DNA of 64,000 bases from positions 62,001-126,000 of the forward strand of contig NZ_MSIF01000002.1 in NCBI RefSeq assembly GCF_001921215.1. The letters run 5' to 3'. The stretch comes from Actinophytocola xinjiangensis (GTDB lineage: Bacteria; Actinomycetota; Actinomycetes; Mycobacteriales; Pseudonocardiaceae). Position numbers and translations under genes: made by a program. A model generated the notes under the pieces. That model saw only the letters and a list, made by a program, of their open reading frames with translations. It searched no databases and was not told the DNA's origin. Below are positions 7,852-16,753 of the stretch, piece after piece (within the stretch, counting starts at the first letter, position 1; every line of letters starts with the position of its first letter).

Positions 7852-8721
7852 GTGAGCACGTCAACCAGCACAGGGCGCCTGCCGCGCATCCCCGCGCCAT
7901 TACTTTTCGTGACCGGCGGATTGTCGATGTATCTCGGCGCCGCGGTCGCGGTGTGGCTGTTCGCCGAGGTCGACCCCGCCGGTGTGGCCTGGCTGCGTAC
8001 CCTCGGCGCGGCGCTGGTGCTGCTCGCCTGGCGTCGCCCGGGGCGCCTGGCGTGGCGCGGACGGGCGTTCTGGCTGGCCGCCGTGTACGGGGTGGTCACC
8101 GCCGGGATGAACGTCGTGTTCTACGAGGCCATCGCGCGCCTGCCGCTGGGCACGGTCGTGGCCCTGGAGTTCGTCGGCCCGGTCCTCGTGGCCGCGTTCG
8201 GCTCGCGGACCCGGCGCGACGTGGCCGCGCTGGCCCTGGTCGGCTGCGGGGTGTTCCTGATCGCCGACGTGCGGTGGGCGGGCAGCACGCTGGGCGTGCT
8301 GTTCGCGCTGTCGGCTGCCGCGCTGTGGGCCGGCTACATCCTGCTGGGCAAGCGGCTGGCCGACGACGGCCTCGGCCTGGACGGGATGGCCGTCGGGTTC
8401 ACCGTGGCCACCGTGGTGCTGGCCCCGCTGGCCTGGGGCACCGGCCCGGTGTGGACCTCGCCGAGGCTGCTGCTGCTCGGGATCGGCGTCGGCGTGGCGG
8501 CCACCGTCGTGCCCTACGCGCTGGACCAGATCGTGCTGCGCCGCCTCGGCCAGGCGAGTTTCGCGCTGCTGCTGGCCCTGCTGCCGGTCACCGCGACGGT
8601 CGTCGGCCTGGTCGTGCTGCGACAGGTGCCGACGCTGACCGAGGCGCTGGGCATCCTCGCGGTCGTCGGCGGCCTGACGCTGCGGTCGCGGCGCCGCAAC
8701 GCCAAACGCCCGCCGGCCTGA
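7852..8721 (+). CDS. EamA/RhaT-type DMT exporter (RhtA-like)
   Basis: A 289-residue inner-membrane protein with about ten hydrophobic segments in two EamA repeats (roughly residues 14-135 and 148-280). The second repeat begins with the GVLFALSAAALWAGYILLGK segment characteristic of RhtA-like threonine/homoserine exporters and related metabolite efflux proteins. The substrate cannot be read from sequence. The GTG at 7852 has no obvious ribosome site, so a leaderless or weakly initiated mRNA is possible. Its last codons and stop form half of the terminator that also serves the convergent sigma factor gene. Confidence 0.85.
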   Translation: MSTSTSTGRLPRIPAPLLFVTGGLSMYLGAAVAVWLFAEVDPAGVAWLRTLGAALVLLAWRRPGRLAWRGRAFWLAAVYGVVTAGMNVVFYEAIARLPLGTVVALEFVGPVLVAAFGSRTRRDVAALALVGCGVFLIADVRWAGSTLGVLFALSAAALWAGYILLGKRLADDGLGLDGMAVGFTVATVVLAPLAWGTGPVWTSPRLLLLGIGVGVAATVVPYALDQIVLRRLGQASFALLLALLPVTATVVGLVVLRQVPTLTEALGILAVVGGLTLRSRRRNAKRPPA

Positions 8722-8736
8722 GGCCGACGGGCGTTT
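8704..8736. terminator. Bidirectional terminator overlapping the EamA stop codon
   Basis: The left arm 8704-8718 begins AAACGCCCG and the right arm 8722-8736 ends CGGGCGTTT. They pair over 15 bp with one mismatch around a 3-nt TGA loop, which is the EamA stop. Both ends finish in TTT on their own strand, so it can terminate both the EamA gene and sigA. Confidence 0.75.
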
Positions 8737-8754
8737 CGCGAGGGTGATCGGGTC

Positions 8755-10113
8755 TCACTCGAGGTAGTCGCGCAGGACCTGCGAGCGGGACGGGTGACGC
8801 AGCTTGGACATCGTCTTCGACTCGATCTGGCGGATGCGCTCCCGCGTCACGCCGTAGACCTGGCCGATCTCGTCGAGCGTGCGGGGCTGGCCGTCGGTGA
8901 GGCCGAAGCGCAGCCGCACCACGCCCGCCTCGCGCTCGGACAGCGTCGCCAGCACCGACTGGAGCTGGTCCTGCAACAGCGTGAAACTCACGGCGTCGAC
9001 CGCGACGACCGCCTCGGAGTCCTCGATGAAGTCACCGAGCTGGCTGTCGCCCTCGTCGCCGATGGTCTGGTCGAGCGAGATGGGCTCCCGGGCGTACTGC
9101 TGGATCTCCAGCACCTTCTCCGGGGTGATGTCCATTTCCTTGGCGAGCTCCTCCGGCGTCGGCTCACGGCCGAGGTCCTGGAGCAGCTCACGCTGGATGC
9201 GCCCGAGCTTGTTGATCACCTCGACCATGTGGACCGGGATGCGGATGGTCCGCGCCTGGTCGGCCATGGCCCGGGTGATCGCCTGGCGGATCCACCACGT
9301 GGCGTAGGTGGAGAACTTGTAGCCCTTGGTGTAGTCGAACTTCTCGACCGCGCGGATCAGACCCAGGTTGCCCTCCTGGATCAGGTCGAGGAAGGCCATG
9401 CCGCGGCCGGTGTAGCGCTTGGCCAGCGAGACCACCAGGCGGAGGTTGGCCTCCAGCAGGTGGTTCTTGGCCCGCTCACCGTCGCGCACGATCCAGCGCA
9501 GGTCACGCCGCAGCTGCGGGACGAGCTTCTCCGAGGACTCCTCCTCGGCCTTGCGCACCCGCTCCGCCGCGTACAGGCCGGCCTCGATCCGCTTGGCGAG
9601 CTCGACCTCCTCCTCGGCGTTGAGCAGGGCGACCTTGCCGATCTGCTTGAGGTAGGCCCGGACGGAGTCGGCCGACGCGGTGAGCTCGGCGTCCTTGCGA
9701 GCCTGGCGCAGGGCCTCGGACTCCTCCTCGTCCCAGACGAAGTCGCCGTCCTTGGTCTCCTTGCCGGGCTTCTCCTCGGCGGGCTCCTCCTCGGTGACCG
9801 CCTCGTCGACCACGTCGATCTCGACGTCCTCAAGGTCCTCGAGATCGGGGGAGTCGAGGTCGGGCTCGTCGCCGTCGGGGCCGTCGCCCGCGGCGTCGGC
9901 CTTCTTGTTGGCGTCGGCGGCCTTGGTCTTCTTCGCGCCGGCCGCGGTCTTGGCGGTCTTGCGAGGCGCCCTGGTGGTGGTCTTGGCGGCCGGCTTCTTC
10001 GCGGTCTTCAAGGCAGGCTTCTCAGTCGGTTCGGTGTCCGGCTGAGCGTCCGCCGACTTGGCGGCGCTCGCCGAGGCGGTGGAGCGTCGGGTTGCGGTTC
10101 GTGCGGCTGCCAC
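8755..10113 (-). CDS. sigA: Principal RNA polymerase sigma factor (SigA/HrdB/RpoD)
   Basis: A 452-residue sigma-70 housekeeping factor. The N-terminal 120 residues are Lys/Ala-rich and then strongly acidic, replacing a classical region 1.1 as in other actinobacteria. Region 2 contains [20 protein letters not shown] and [16 protein letters not shown], which contact the -10 element and the core enzyme. Region 4 ends [17 protein letters not shown] and [13 protein letters not shown], for -35 recognition. GTG at 10113 is preferred (AAAGGG five nucleotides upstream, product [10 protein letters not shown]); GTG at 10143 would add ten residues. It lies next to ppgK, as in Mycobacterium tuberculosis (Rv2703-Rv2702). 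Confidence 0.97.
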   Translation of the reverse strand: MAAARTATRRSTASASAAKSADAQPDTEPTEKPALKTAKKPAAKTTTRAPRKTAKTAAGAKKTKAADANKKADAAGDGPDGDEPDLDSPDLEDLEDVEIDVVDEAVTEEEPAEEKPGKETKDGDFVWDEEESEALRQARKDAELTASADSVRAYLKQIGKVALLNAEEEVELAKRIEAGLYAAERVRKAEEESSEKLVPQLRRDLRWIVRDGERAKNHLLEANLRLVVSLAKRYTGRGMAFLDLIQEGNLGLIRAVEKFDYTKGYKFSTYATWWIRQAITRAMADQARTIRIPVHMVEVINKLGRIQRELLQDLGREPTPEELAKEMDITPEKVLEIQQYAREPISLDQTIGDEGDSQLGDFIEDSEAVVAVDAVSFTLLQDQLQSVLATLSEREAGVVRLRFGLTDGQPRTLDEIGQVYGVTRERIRQIESKTMSKLRHPSRSQVLRDYLE

Positions 10114-10220
10114 GTACGCCCTTTCGCTGCTGCGGTCGATCACGGAAACCAGATGGGGAGCCCTGGTTGTCCGGATTTCGGGGGAAGGCCCGGGCCGCTG
10201 AGGGCCGTGGGCACTGTTCC

Positions 10221-10226
10221 ATTGTA
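10221..10226 (-). promoter_or_regulatory. Predicted sigA promoter -10 element
   Basis: On the minus strand TACAAT, within GTTACAATGG, matches the sigma-70 -10 consensus in five of six positions. It would start a transcript with an untranslated leader of about 100 nt before sigA. No good -35 hexamer is visible at the right spacing. The rest of the 254 bp between ppgK and sigA shows no gene. Confidence 0.45.
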
Positions 10227-10367
10227 ACGACGATACTCCGCATCGGGTGCGCCCCCGGGCAAGATCGGCCGGGGCCGCTCGACCGGCTGATCGGCCAGCG
10301 CCCGGTCAGGGCGTGTTCGGTGCCCCGCCGGCGCGCTGGCGGCGCTCGGTCGAGCGCTCAGCCGCAC

Positions 10368-11129
<762 letters not shown>

Positions 11130-11203
11130 CCCCACGGATCCCTTCGTACTCGATTCAGTCCACCTTTCCACGGAGATTAGCCGGGTGTGGTCCGATAGGT
11201 CTT

Positions 11204-12001
11204 GTGGGTGTTGCCGAGGGAGACCTTCTCGATATCGCGACGTCGGTCGCGGTGGCGGCCGCGGAGCTGGCCAGGACCGCGCGCACGGCCGCGCTCGAGG
11301 ACGACGTGGGTACCAAGTCCAGCGAGACCGACGTGGTGACCGCGGCGGATCTCGCGGTCGAGCGGCTGGTGCGCGAGCTGCTCGCGCGGGCGCGGCCGGG
11401 AGAGCCGGTGCTGGGTGAGGAGACCGGCGGGTCCGGCGAGCCGGGTGACGGTGTGTGCTGGGTGGTCGACCCGATCGACGGCACCGTCAACTACCTGTAC
11501 GGACTGCCCTGGTACGCGGTGTCGCTGGCCGCCCAGGTCGACGGCGAGTCGGTGGCCGCGGCCGTGGTCGAGCCGGCGTCCGGGCGCCGCTGGACGGCGG
11601 TCCGTGGCGGCGGCGCCTGGCTGGACGGCCGGCCGCTGCGGGTGTCCGACGCGCGGCGGCTGGACCTGTCGCTGATCGGCACGGGCTACGCCTACCGCCC
11701 CGAGCGGCGGGTGCGGCAGGCCGACGCGGTGGCCGGGCTGCTGCGGCGGGTGCGTGACGTGCGGCGCCTCGGCGCGGCGTCGCTGGACCTGTGCGCGGTG
11801 GCCGCCGGCTGGCTGGACGGCTACGCCGAGCACGGCCTCAACCGCTGGGACTGGGCCGGCGGCGCGCTGATCGCCGCCGAGGCCGGCGCGGTCGTGCGGC
11901 TGCCGGCCGGTGAGGGCGGTATGACGTTCGCCGCCGCGCCCGGTATCGCCGAGCAGCTGCTGGTGGCGCTCGACGAGACCGGGTTCAGCGAGATCGACTG
12001 A
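11204..12001 (+). CDS. suhB: Inositol monophosphatase family protein (SuhB-like)
   Basis: A 265-residue Mg-dependent phosphatase of the inositol-monophosphatase superfamily, expected to dephosphorylate inositol 1-phosphate for phosphatidylinositol synthesis. Metal ligands are visible in GEET (71-74) and DPIDGT (89-94), with the C-terminal WDWAGG motif near residue 223. The GTG at 11204 is just upstream of the conserved N-terminus; with no Shine-Dalgarno it may be leaderless. The position equals Rv2701c (suhB) next to ppgK. Substrate specificity within the superfamily cannot be settled from sequence. Confidence 0.88.
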   Translation: MGVAEGDLLDIATSVAVAAAELARTARTAALEDDVGTKSSETDVVTAADLAVERLVRELLARARPGEPVLGEETGGSGEPGDGVCWVVDPIDGTVNYLYGLPWYAVSLAAQVDGESVAAAVVEPASGRRWTAVRGGGAWLDGRPLRVSDARRLDLSLIGTGYAYRPERRVRQADAVAGLLRRVRDVRRLGAASLDLCAVAAGWLDGYAEHGLNRWDWAGGALIAAEAGAVVRLPAGEGGMTFAAAPGIAEQLLVALDETGFSEID

Positions 12002-12021
12002 CGGCGTTCACCTGATGGCGT

Positions 12022-12729
12022 TCAGCAGCGGACCTGGCGGGCGCCGTCGAGCAGGTCGGCGGCGATGTCGGGCTGCGGGCCGTTGGCCTGGAGCCCGCCC
12101 CGGGTCTCCGGGTGGTCGACGGCCCACTGGGTCAGCTGTTCGAGCGCGGTGCGGGCCTGGGCGTTGGGCCGCAGGCTGTCGAACTCACCGCCGAGGACCA
12201 TGTCGACGGTGCCGTCCTTGCGCTCGTCACGCACCAGCTCGGCGCACGGGTCGAGCAGGCTCAGGGTGCGGGCGGCCGAGGTGCCCTGCGGGCCGAAGCG
12301 GATCTGGGCACGGCAGGTCATGGTGTCGCCGTAGAGCGGGTCGTTGGTCGGCTCGGTCACCTGCTCGAAGCCCAGCTGGCGCAGGCTCTCGGTGACGATC
12401 CTGGCCGCGCCCTTCTTCGAGCTGGCGTTGACCACCCTGACCTGGATCTGGTTGGGCGGGGCCGGCACGGTGCGGTCCAGCGAGTCGTAGCCCATCGGCT
12501 TGCCGAGCGTGGTCGGCGCGGCCGGCGGCGCGGTCTGCTCGGTGCTCGGCTGCGGGCCCGGCGGGTCGCAGTGGATGTCGTTGGCGGTGGCGGCCTCGTC
12601 GGTCATGACGTTGAGCCAGACGACCGTGGCCGCCACGAACAACAGCAGGATGAGAATGAACGCGGGCAGCGGGCGCCGCTTGCGATAGCGCTGCGGACCG
12701 TCGTTCGGCCACACGTTCCCGGACGCCAC
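12022..12729 (-). CDS. cei: Envelope integrity protein Cei (LytR C-terminal domain)
   Basis: A 235-residue membrane-anchored extracytoplasmic protein. One transmembrane helix (about residues 21-41) follows the basic stretch RYRKRR. A Pro/Thr linker leads to a LytR_C domain beginning IQVRVVNASSKKGAA (about residue 88 on). Four Cys in the exported part could form disulfides. GTG at 12729 is fixed by GAGGAGG eight nucleotides upstream. The location between suhB and DUF4193 equals Rv2700 (Cei), needed for envelope integrity in M. tuberculosis; that role is inferred here from synteny and domain. Confidence 0.87.
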   Translation of the reverse strand: MASGNVWPNDGPQRYRKRRPLPAFILILLLFVAATVVWLNVMTDEAATANDIHCDPPGPQPSTEQTAPPAAPTTLGKPMGYDSLDRTVPAPPNQIQVRVVNASSKKGAARIVTESLRQLGFEQVTEPTNDPLYGDTMTCRAQIRFGPQGTSAARTLSLLDPCAELVRDERKDGTVDMVLGGEFDSLRPNAQARTALEQLTQWAVDHPETRGGLQANGPQPDIAADLLDGARQVRC

Positions 12730-13259
12730 CCGTCCCGCCTCCTCAGTCAGAAAGACCCCACGACACCCCAGTGTTGCGTCGCTGATCAGCCTAGGCGTTT
12801 CCGTGTCCATCGGCGGGACGGGGCTGGTGCTGTTCCCAGCATCGTTTCTCGATTGAGTCAAGACCGAGCGCGGATCGATGGTCAACCGGTAACCATCGCA
12901 TACCGCGACGGGTCGAGCGCATACTGTCACCCCGACAGCCGGGTGAATCGCACCACGGACGGACGCGTCGGGCAAGAGTCGATCTCGGAAGGAGCCGGGT
13001 GAACAGCAGGGTGACCAGCGTGGTGGCCGGCCGTCTCGGTCACAACACACCCATTCGAGTGACGTGCTGGATGAGTGCTGGTCGATGGGCTACCCTCTGC
13101 GGGCTCCAGTCGTCGACGTCCGACGCGAATCGATTCCGAGGTGCGCCGCTGTCCGGGCGCGTCGTGCGAGACCTCCGTCACTCACCTGGCGGGCACAAAC
13201 TGGAGCGCCTGAACGTTGACCAGCGGCACGAACACATTCTGAAGTGGGGGTGCTAGACC
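12730..13259. other. Non-coding region upstream of cei and the DUF4193 gene
   Basis: This 530-bp divergent region holds no convincing gene. It contains an imperfect dyad, GATGGT (12877-12882) with ACCATC (12892-12897) around ACCGGT. It also has a small GTG open frame at 12999-13256 behind a good GGAAGGAG, but its third codon positions are only about three-quarters G/C, well below the real genes here. It most likely holds the promoters and leader of DUF4193. Confidence 0.5.
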
Positions 13260-13568
13260 ATGGCCACCGATTACGACGCGCCACGCCGCAGCGAAGCGGA
13301 CGATCTCGCTGAGGACTCTCTCGAGGAGCTCAAGGCGCGTCGCAACGAGAACCAGTCCGGGGTAGTCGACGTGGACGAGTCGGAGACCGCGGAGAGCTTC
13401 GAACTGCCCGGAGCCGACCTGTCCGGTCTGTCCGGCGAGGACCTGACGGTCCGCGTCGTACCCAAGCAGGCCGACGAGTTCACCTGTTCCAAGTGCTTCC
13501 TGGTGCATCACCGCAGCAGGCTGGCCGAGGAGAACAAGGGGCAGTACATCTGCCGCGACTGCGCCTGA
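13260..13568 (+). CDS. DUF4193 family protein with CxxC/CxxC motif
   Basis: A 102-residue acidic protein. The N-terminal 70 residues are rich in Asp/Glu. The C-terminus has two Cys pairs, CSKC (about 80-83) and CRDC at the extreme end, a likely zinc ribbon. This is the actinobacterial DUF4193 family, Rv2699c in M. tuberculosis, with no defined function. The gene ends six bases before the stop of the convergent DUF3093 gene. Confidence 0.88.
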   Translation: MATDYDAPRRSEADDLAEDSLEELKARRNENQSGVVDVDESETAESFELPGADLSGLSGEDLTVRVVPKQADEFTCSKCFLVHHRSRLAEENKGQYICRDCA

Positions 13569-13573
13569 GCGCG

Positions 13574-14083
13574 TCAGCGCTCGCGCAGCGCCTCGACCAG
13601 CCGGTCGGGGTGGCGCGTGCTGAACACCCAGTACGGGGTCGGGTCCTCCGGGTCGGTCTGTCGCAACCGCACCACCGGACCCACCCAACCCCGGTGCAGG
13701 ACGTGGGCGGCGGGGTCCAGATGGGGGCCGAGGACCTTGCGCTTGGTCTTCGCGTCGACCACCTGGATCTCGCCGACGTGTTCCAACGGCAGGTGGGCGC
13801 GGCCCACCCACAGTTCACCGTCGGTGACCTGGAGGCGGGTCGAGCCGGCGCGGTGGACCAGCAGCGCGGTGATCGGCAGCAGCACGACGTAGGGCAGCCA
13901 CGCGCGTACCCCCGGGTAGCCGAGGTGGACCTCGGCGGCGAGCAGCCCGGCGGCGAGCAACGGCAGCAGCCACCAGTACCACGTGACGTACAGCCGTTCG
14001 GAGTACTCGGGGGCGGGTCGCCGGCCGGCGGGGGAGCCGGCGGTCTTCACGGCAGGGTCCGCACCAGGGGAAGTGTCGCTCAC
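13574..14083 (-). CDS. DUF3093 family membrane protein
   Basis: A 169-residue protein with two adjacent hydrophobic helices (about residues 32-50 and 58-76) after the conserved [12 protein letters not shown], followed by a soluble beta-rich tail containing [16 protein letters not shown]. This is DUF3093, equivalent to Rv2698. The GTG start gives [12 protein letters not shown]. It is divergent from dut with only 24 bp between the starts, so the two promoters must overlap or the mRNAs be leaderless. Confidence 0.88.
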   Translation of the reverse strand: MSDTSPGADPAVKTAGSPAGRRPAPEYSERLYVTWYWWLLPLLAAGLLAAEVHLGYPGVRAWLPYVVLLPITALLVHRAGSTRLQVTDGELWVGRAHLPLEHVGEIQVVDAKTKRKVLGPHLDPAAHVLHRGWVGPVVRLRQTDPEDPTPYWVFSTRHPDRLVEALRER

Positions 14084-14107
14084 GTCGCCAGGGTAGTCTC
14101 GCCGCTC

Positions 14108-14587
14108 GTGCCCAGCGTGGAGGTCCTGTTGACCCGGCTCGACCCGGGTGTTCCCGTCCCGTCGTACGCGCGACCGGGCGACGCGGGTGCCGACCTGGTG
14201 ACCACCTCGGACGTGACGATCGCGCCCGGGGAACGGGCCACCGTCGGTACCGGTGTCGCGATCGCGCTGCCCGGCGGGTACGCCGCGTTCGTGCATCCGC
14301 GTTCCGGTCTGGCCGCGCGGGTGGGGCTGAGCGTGGTCAACACGCCGGGCACGATCGACTCCGGGTACCGGGGCGAGATCCGGATCTGTCTGATCAACCA
14401 CGACCTCCGCGAGCCGGTCGAGTTGCGCCGGGGCGATCGAGTCGCTCAGCTTGTGGTGCAACGGGTCGAGCACGCGGTGTTCCGTGAGGTGGACGAGCTG
14501 GATGACTCCCCACGGGGTTCCGGGGGCTACGGGTCGACCGGTGGGCACGCGGTGCTGACCGGGTCAAGGACCGCGGTGGAGGAGTAG
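14108..14587 (+). CDS. dut: dUTP diphosphatase
   Basis: A 159-residue trimeric dUTPase hydrolysing dUTP to dUMP and diphosphate, keeping uracil out of DNA and feeding thymidylate synthesis. All five motifs are present: [10 protein letters not shown] (21-30), PRSGLAA (64-70), [10 protein letters not shown] (81-90, with catalytic Asp84 and base-stacking Tyr87), [10 protein letters not shown] (108-117) and the glycine-rich [10 protein letters not shown] (136-145). The GTG start gives [12 protein letters not shown]. It precedes the DUF3710 gene by 5 bp, so the two are co-transcribed, as Rv2697c-Rv2696c. Confidence 0.96.
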   Translation: MPSVEVLLTRLDPGVPVPSYARPGDAGADLVTTSDVTIAPGERATVGTGVAIALPGGYAAFVHPRSGLAARVGLSVVNTPGTIDSGYRGEIRICLINHDLREPVELRRGDRVAQLVVQRVEHAVFREVDELDDSPRGSGGYGSTGGHAVLTGSRTAVEE

Positions 14588-14592
14588 GTCAA

Positions 14593-15306
14593 GTGGCACT
14601 GTTCGGGCGGCGCAAGCGGGACCTCGAGGACGAGGCCCCCGAGTTCGACGATGACGCCGACTACGCCGACGACGGGTACGACGAGGACGAGGACCTCGAC
14701 GACTTCGACGACGGGAACCTCGGCGAGGTCGACGGCGAGGTCGGCGGCGACCTGTTCGACGACGCCGGTCCCTACGACGTCGACGACGCGCCGCGTGACG
14801 GTGTGCCCCGGCTGGACCTGGGCGCGCTGCGGGTGCCGGTGACGCCCGGCTCCTCGGAGCTCAAGGTGAAGATGAACCCCGACGGCACCGCCAGCGAGGT
14901 CTACCTCATCATCCCCGAGCTGTGCGTGATCACCGTCAGCGTCTTCGCCGCCCCGCGTTCGAACGAGCTGTGGCGCGAGGAGTGGTGCGGCGACCTGGCC
15001 AAGGACATGCGGGACAAGGGCGCCGACGTGCGCAGCGTGGCCGGGTCGTGGGGCCAGGAGCTGGTGGTGCACTTCCCGGGCGAGGTGCTGCGTTTCCTCG
15101 GTGTCGACGGCCCGAGGTGGATGCTGCGCGCGGTGGCCTCCTCACCCGCCGAGCGGGTGGACAACGCGGCCGCCGCGCTCTACGAGCTGGTGCGCGGCAC
15201 GGTCGTGGTCCGGGGGACGATCCCGATGCCGGTGGGCATGCCGCTGCCGTTGCAGCTGCCGCCGGCGGTGGCCGCGCACATCCGCAACCAGGCCTCCGGG
15301 GGCTGA
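14593..15306 (+). CDS. DUF3710 family protein
   Basis: A 237-residue cytosolic protein. After the basic MALFGRRKRD, residues 12-65 are very acidic with many Asp/Glu, then a globular DUF3710 domain begins at RLDLGALRVPV and ends in the Pro-rich MPVGMPLPLQLPP. Equivalent to Rv2696c; function unknown. It starts 5 bp after dut and is followed by the LysE-type gene after 7 bp. Confidence 0.88.
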   Translation: MALFGRRKRDLEDEAPEFDDDADYADDGYDEDEDLDDFDDGNLGEVDGEVGGDLFDDAGPYDVDDAPRDGVPRLDLGALRVPVTPGSSELKVKMNPDGTASEVYLIIPELCVITVSVFAAPRSNELWREEWCGDLAKDMRDKGADVRSVAGSWGQELVVHFPGEVLRFLGVDGPRWMLRAVASSPAERVDNAAAALYELVRGTVVVRGTIPMPVGMPLPLQLPPAVAAHIRNQASGG

Positions 15307-15313
15307 GCCGGCC

Positions 15314-15934
15314 GTGCCGACCTCGACCGAGTGGCTGGTGTTCCTCGGCGCGGCGGCGCTGTTCGCGCTGCTGCCCGGTCCGGGGGTGCTCTACGTGCTG
15401 GCCCGCAGCCTGCGCGGCGGCCGGGCCGACGGCGTGCGGTCGGTGATCGGCAACGGCATCGGCGCCTCGGTGCACGTGGTGGCGGCGGCGTTCGGTCTGT
15501 CGGCGGTTCTCGCGACCTCGGCGACGGCGTTCACCGTGCTGAAGCTGGCCGGTGCGGCGTACCTGGTCTACCTGGGGGTGCGGGCGTTGTTCGACCGCTC
15601 CCCGGTTCCGGTGGCGGCCGGCGGGTCGGGCCGGGGCGCGCTCGGCCAGGGGATCCTGGTGGAGACGCTCAACCCGAAGACGGCGTTGTTCTTCCTGGCG
15701 TTCCTGCCGCATTTCGTGCATCCGGAGCAGGCGCCGGCGGCGTTGGTGTTCGTGGTGCTCGGGCTGGTCGTGGTGGCGATGACGGTGGCGGTGGACCTGG
15801 TGGTGGCGGTGTTCGCCGGCGCGTTGTCGGCCAGGCTCATGGGTGACCCGCGGTGGCGGGTGCGCGAACGGGTGGCCAGCGGCCTGACGATGATCGGTCT
15901 CGGTGGGGCGCTCGCGGTGGCCGAGCGGGGTTAG
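15314..15934 (+). CDS. LysE/RhtB family amino-acid exporter
   Basis: A 206-residue protein with six hydrophobic segments typical of the LysE superfamily. It shows the early ALLPGPGVLYVL motif after helix 1, and GILVETLNPKTALFFLAFLP in the middle, the family hallmark. It exports amino acids or derivatives; the substrate is unknown. It is appended to the dut-DUF3710 operon and absent from that place in M. tuberculosis. Its stop overlaps the stop of the convergent XRE gene by 3 bp. Confidence 0.87.
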   Translation: MPTSTEWLVFLGAAALFALLPGPGVLYVLARSLRGGRADGVRSVIGNGIGASVHVVAAAFGLSAVLATSATAFTVLKLAGAAYLVYLGVRALFDRSPVPVAAGGSGRGALGQGILVETLNPKTALFFLAFLPHFVHPEQAPAALVFVVLGLVVVAMTVAVDLVVAVFAGALSARLMGDPRWRVRERVASGLTMIGLGGALAVAERG

Positions 15935-16149
15935 GGCTCGTACCGGAGCAGGTCGCCTGGCTGGCAGTCCAGGGCCTGGCAGAGGCGGGTGAGGGTGGAG
16001 AACCGGATCGCCTTGGCCCGGCCGTTCTTGAGCACCGACAGGTTCACCACGGTGACGTCGACCAGGGCGGCGAGCTGGGTGAGGGTCAGGCCGCGGGCGG
16101 CGAGCAGGTCGTCGAGGTGCACGGTGATCGCCGTGTCCGGCGGCGGCAT
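15931..16149 (-). CDS. Small XRE-family helix-turn-helix regulator (YozG-like)
   Basis: A 72-residue regulator that is essentially one HTH_XRE (Cro/C1-type) domain: LTLTQLAALVDVTVVNLSVL forms the helix-turn-helix, and LCQALDCQPGDLL the C-terminal helix typical of the HTH_26/YozG group. Its ATG overlaps the TGA of the DUF2975 gene by one base (TGATG), so the two are translationally coupled. This DUF2975-XRE pairing is widespread. The regulator probably binds the palindrome at 16719-16747 in front of the pair. Confidence 0.88.
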   Translation of the reverse strand: MPPPDTAITVHLDDLLAARGLTLTQLAALVDVTVVNLSVLKNGRAKAIRFSTLTRLCQALDCQPGDLLRYEP

Positions 16150-16700
16150 CAGACGGTGCCTTCGAGGTCCTCGCGCATCCGCACGCCGATCGTCAGGATG
16201 TGGGCGAAGGTGAGCGCGGTGATGCCGGCGGCCAGCGACCACCAGGGGAACCCGGCGCGCCACTCGGTGAACCAGCCGGCGGGCGTGCCGTGCAGCAGGC
16301 TGTCGCGCAGGGCGGTGCGGGACACGGCGTGCAGCAGCTCGGCGGCCGGCGCGCCGGCCAGGACGAACCAGCCCAGTGTGCTGAGCCGGCCGGGGACGGT
16401 GTCGGCGTAGGGGCCTTCCTGCCAGGCGGTGCGCAGGAACCGCACCAGCAGCGCCAGTGCCCCGAGCCCGAACAGGGCCTGCGGGACCTGGTGGCCGAGG
16501 CCGGCGATGCTCTGCGCGGTGGTGGGGTCGGTGGTGCAGACCCGTTCGACGCACACCGGGCTGGTTCCGGTGCCCGGCAGCCAGCCCATGGCGCTGAGGT
16601 TGGCGATCACGACGATCAGCGCGCCGGCCCCGATGACCCAGGTGGCGCCGCGGGCGAGCCCGGTGAGTGGCCGTAGGGGGGTCCAGTCCTGGCGGGTCAT
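16149..16700 (-). CDS. DUF2975 family membrane protein
   Basis: A 183-residue membrane protein with four predicted helices (about residues 22-40, 68-86, 104-122 and 150-172). A Cys-containing extracytoplasmic loop (CVERVCTTDP) lies between the first two. This matches DUF2975, a family of unknown function nearly always encoded beside a small XRE regulator. The ATG at 16700 has GAGGTG six nucleotides upstream. The two-gene unit has its own AT-rich palindromic promoter region and is an insertion in the conserved backbone. Confidence 0.82.
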   Translation of the reverse strand: MTRQDWTPLRPLTGLARGATWVIGAGALIVVIANLSAMGWLPGTGTSPVCVERVCTTDPTTAQSIAGLGHQVPQALFGLGALALLVRFLRTAWQEGPYADTVPGRLSTLGWFVLAGAPAAELLHAVSRTALRDSLLHGTPAGWFTEWRAGFPWWSLAAGITALTFAHILTIGVRMREDLEGTV

Positions 16701-16718
16701 GCCGGCACCTCGATACAT

Positions 16719-16747
16719 ATCGTTTGTCGATATTATCGAAAAACGAT
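16719..16747. promoter_or_regulatory. 29-bp palindromic operator upstream of DUF2975-XRE
   Basis: ATCGTTTGTCGATA (16719-16732) and TATCGAAAAACGAT (16734-16747) are inverted arms of 14 bp with a single mismatch, centred on one T. The site sits 18 bp before the DUF2975 start codon, is strikingly AT-rich for this genome, and overlaps the likely core promoter. The simplest reading is autoregulation by the XRE protein. Confidence 0.7.
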
Positions 16748-16753
16748 AACACG

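Noticed and set aside
13090-13284. Minus-strand frames upstream of DUF4193 and cei
   Set aside because: No codon bias or homology-like features; they overlap promoter sequence and the conserved DUF4193 start.
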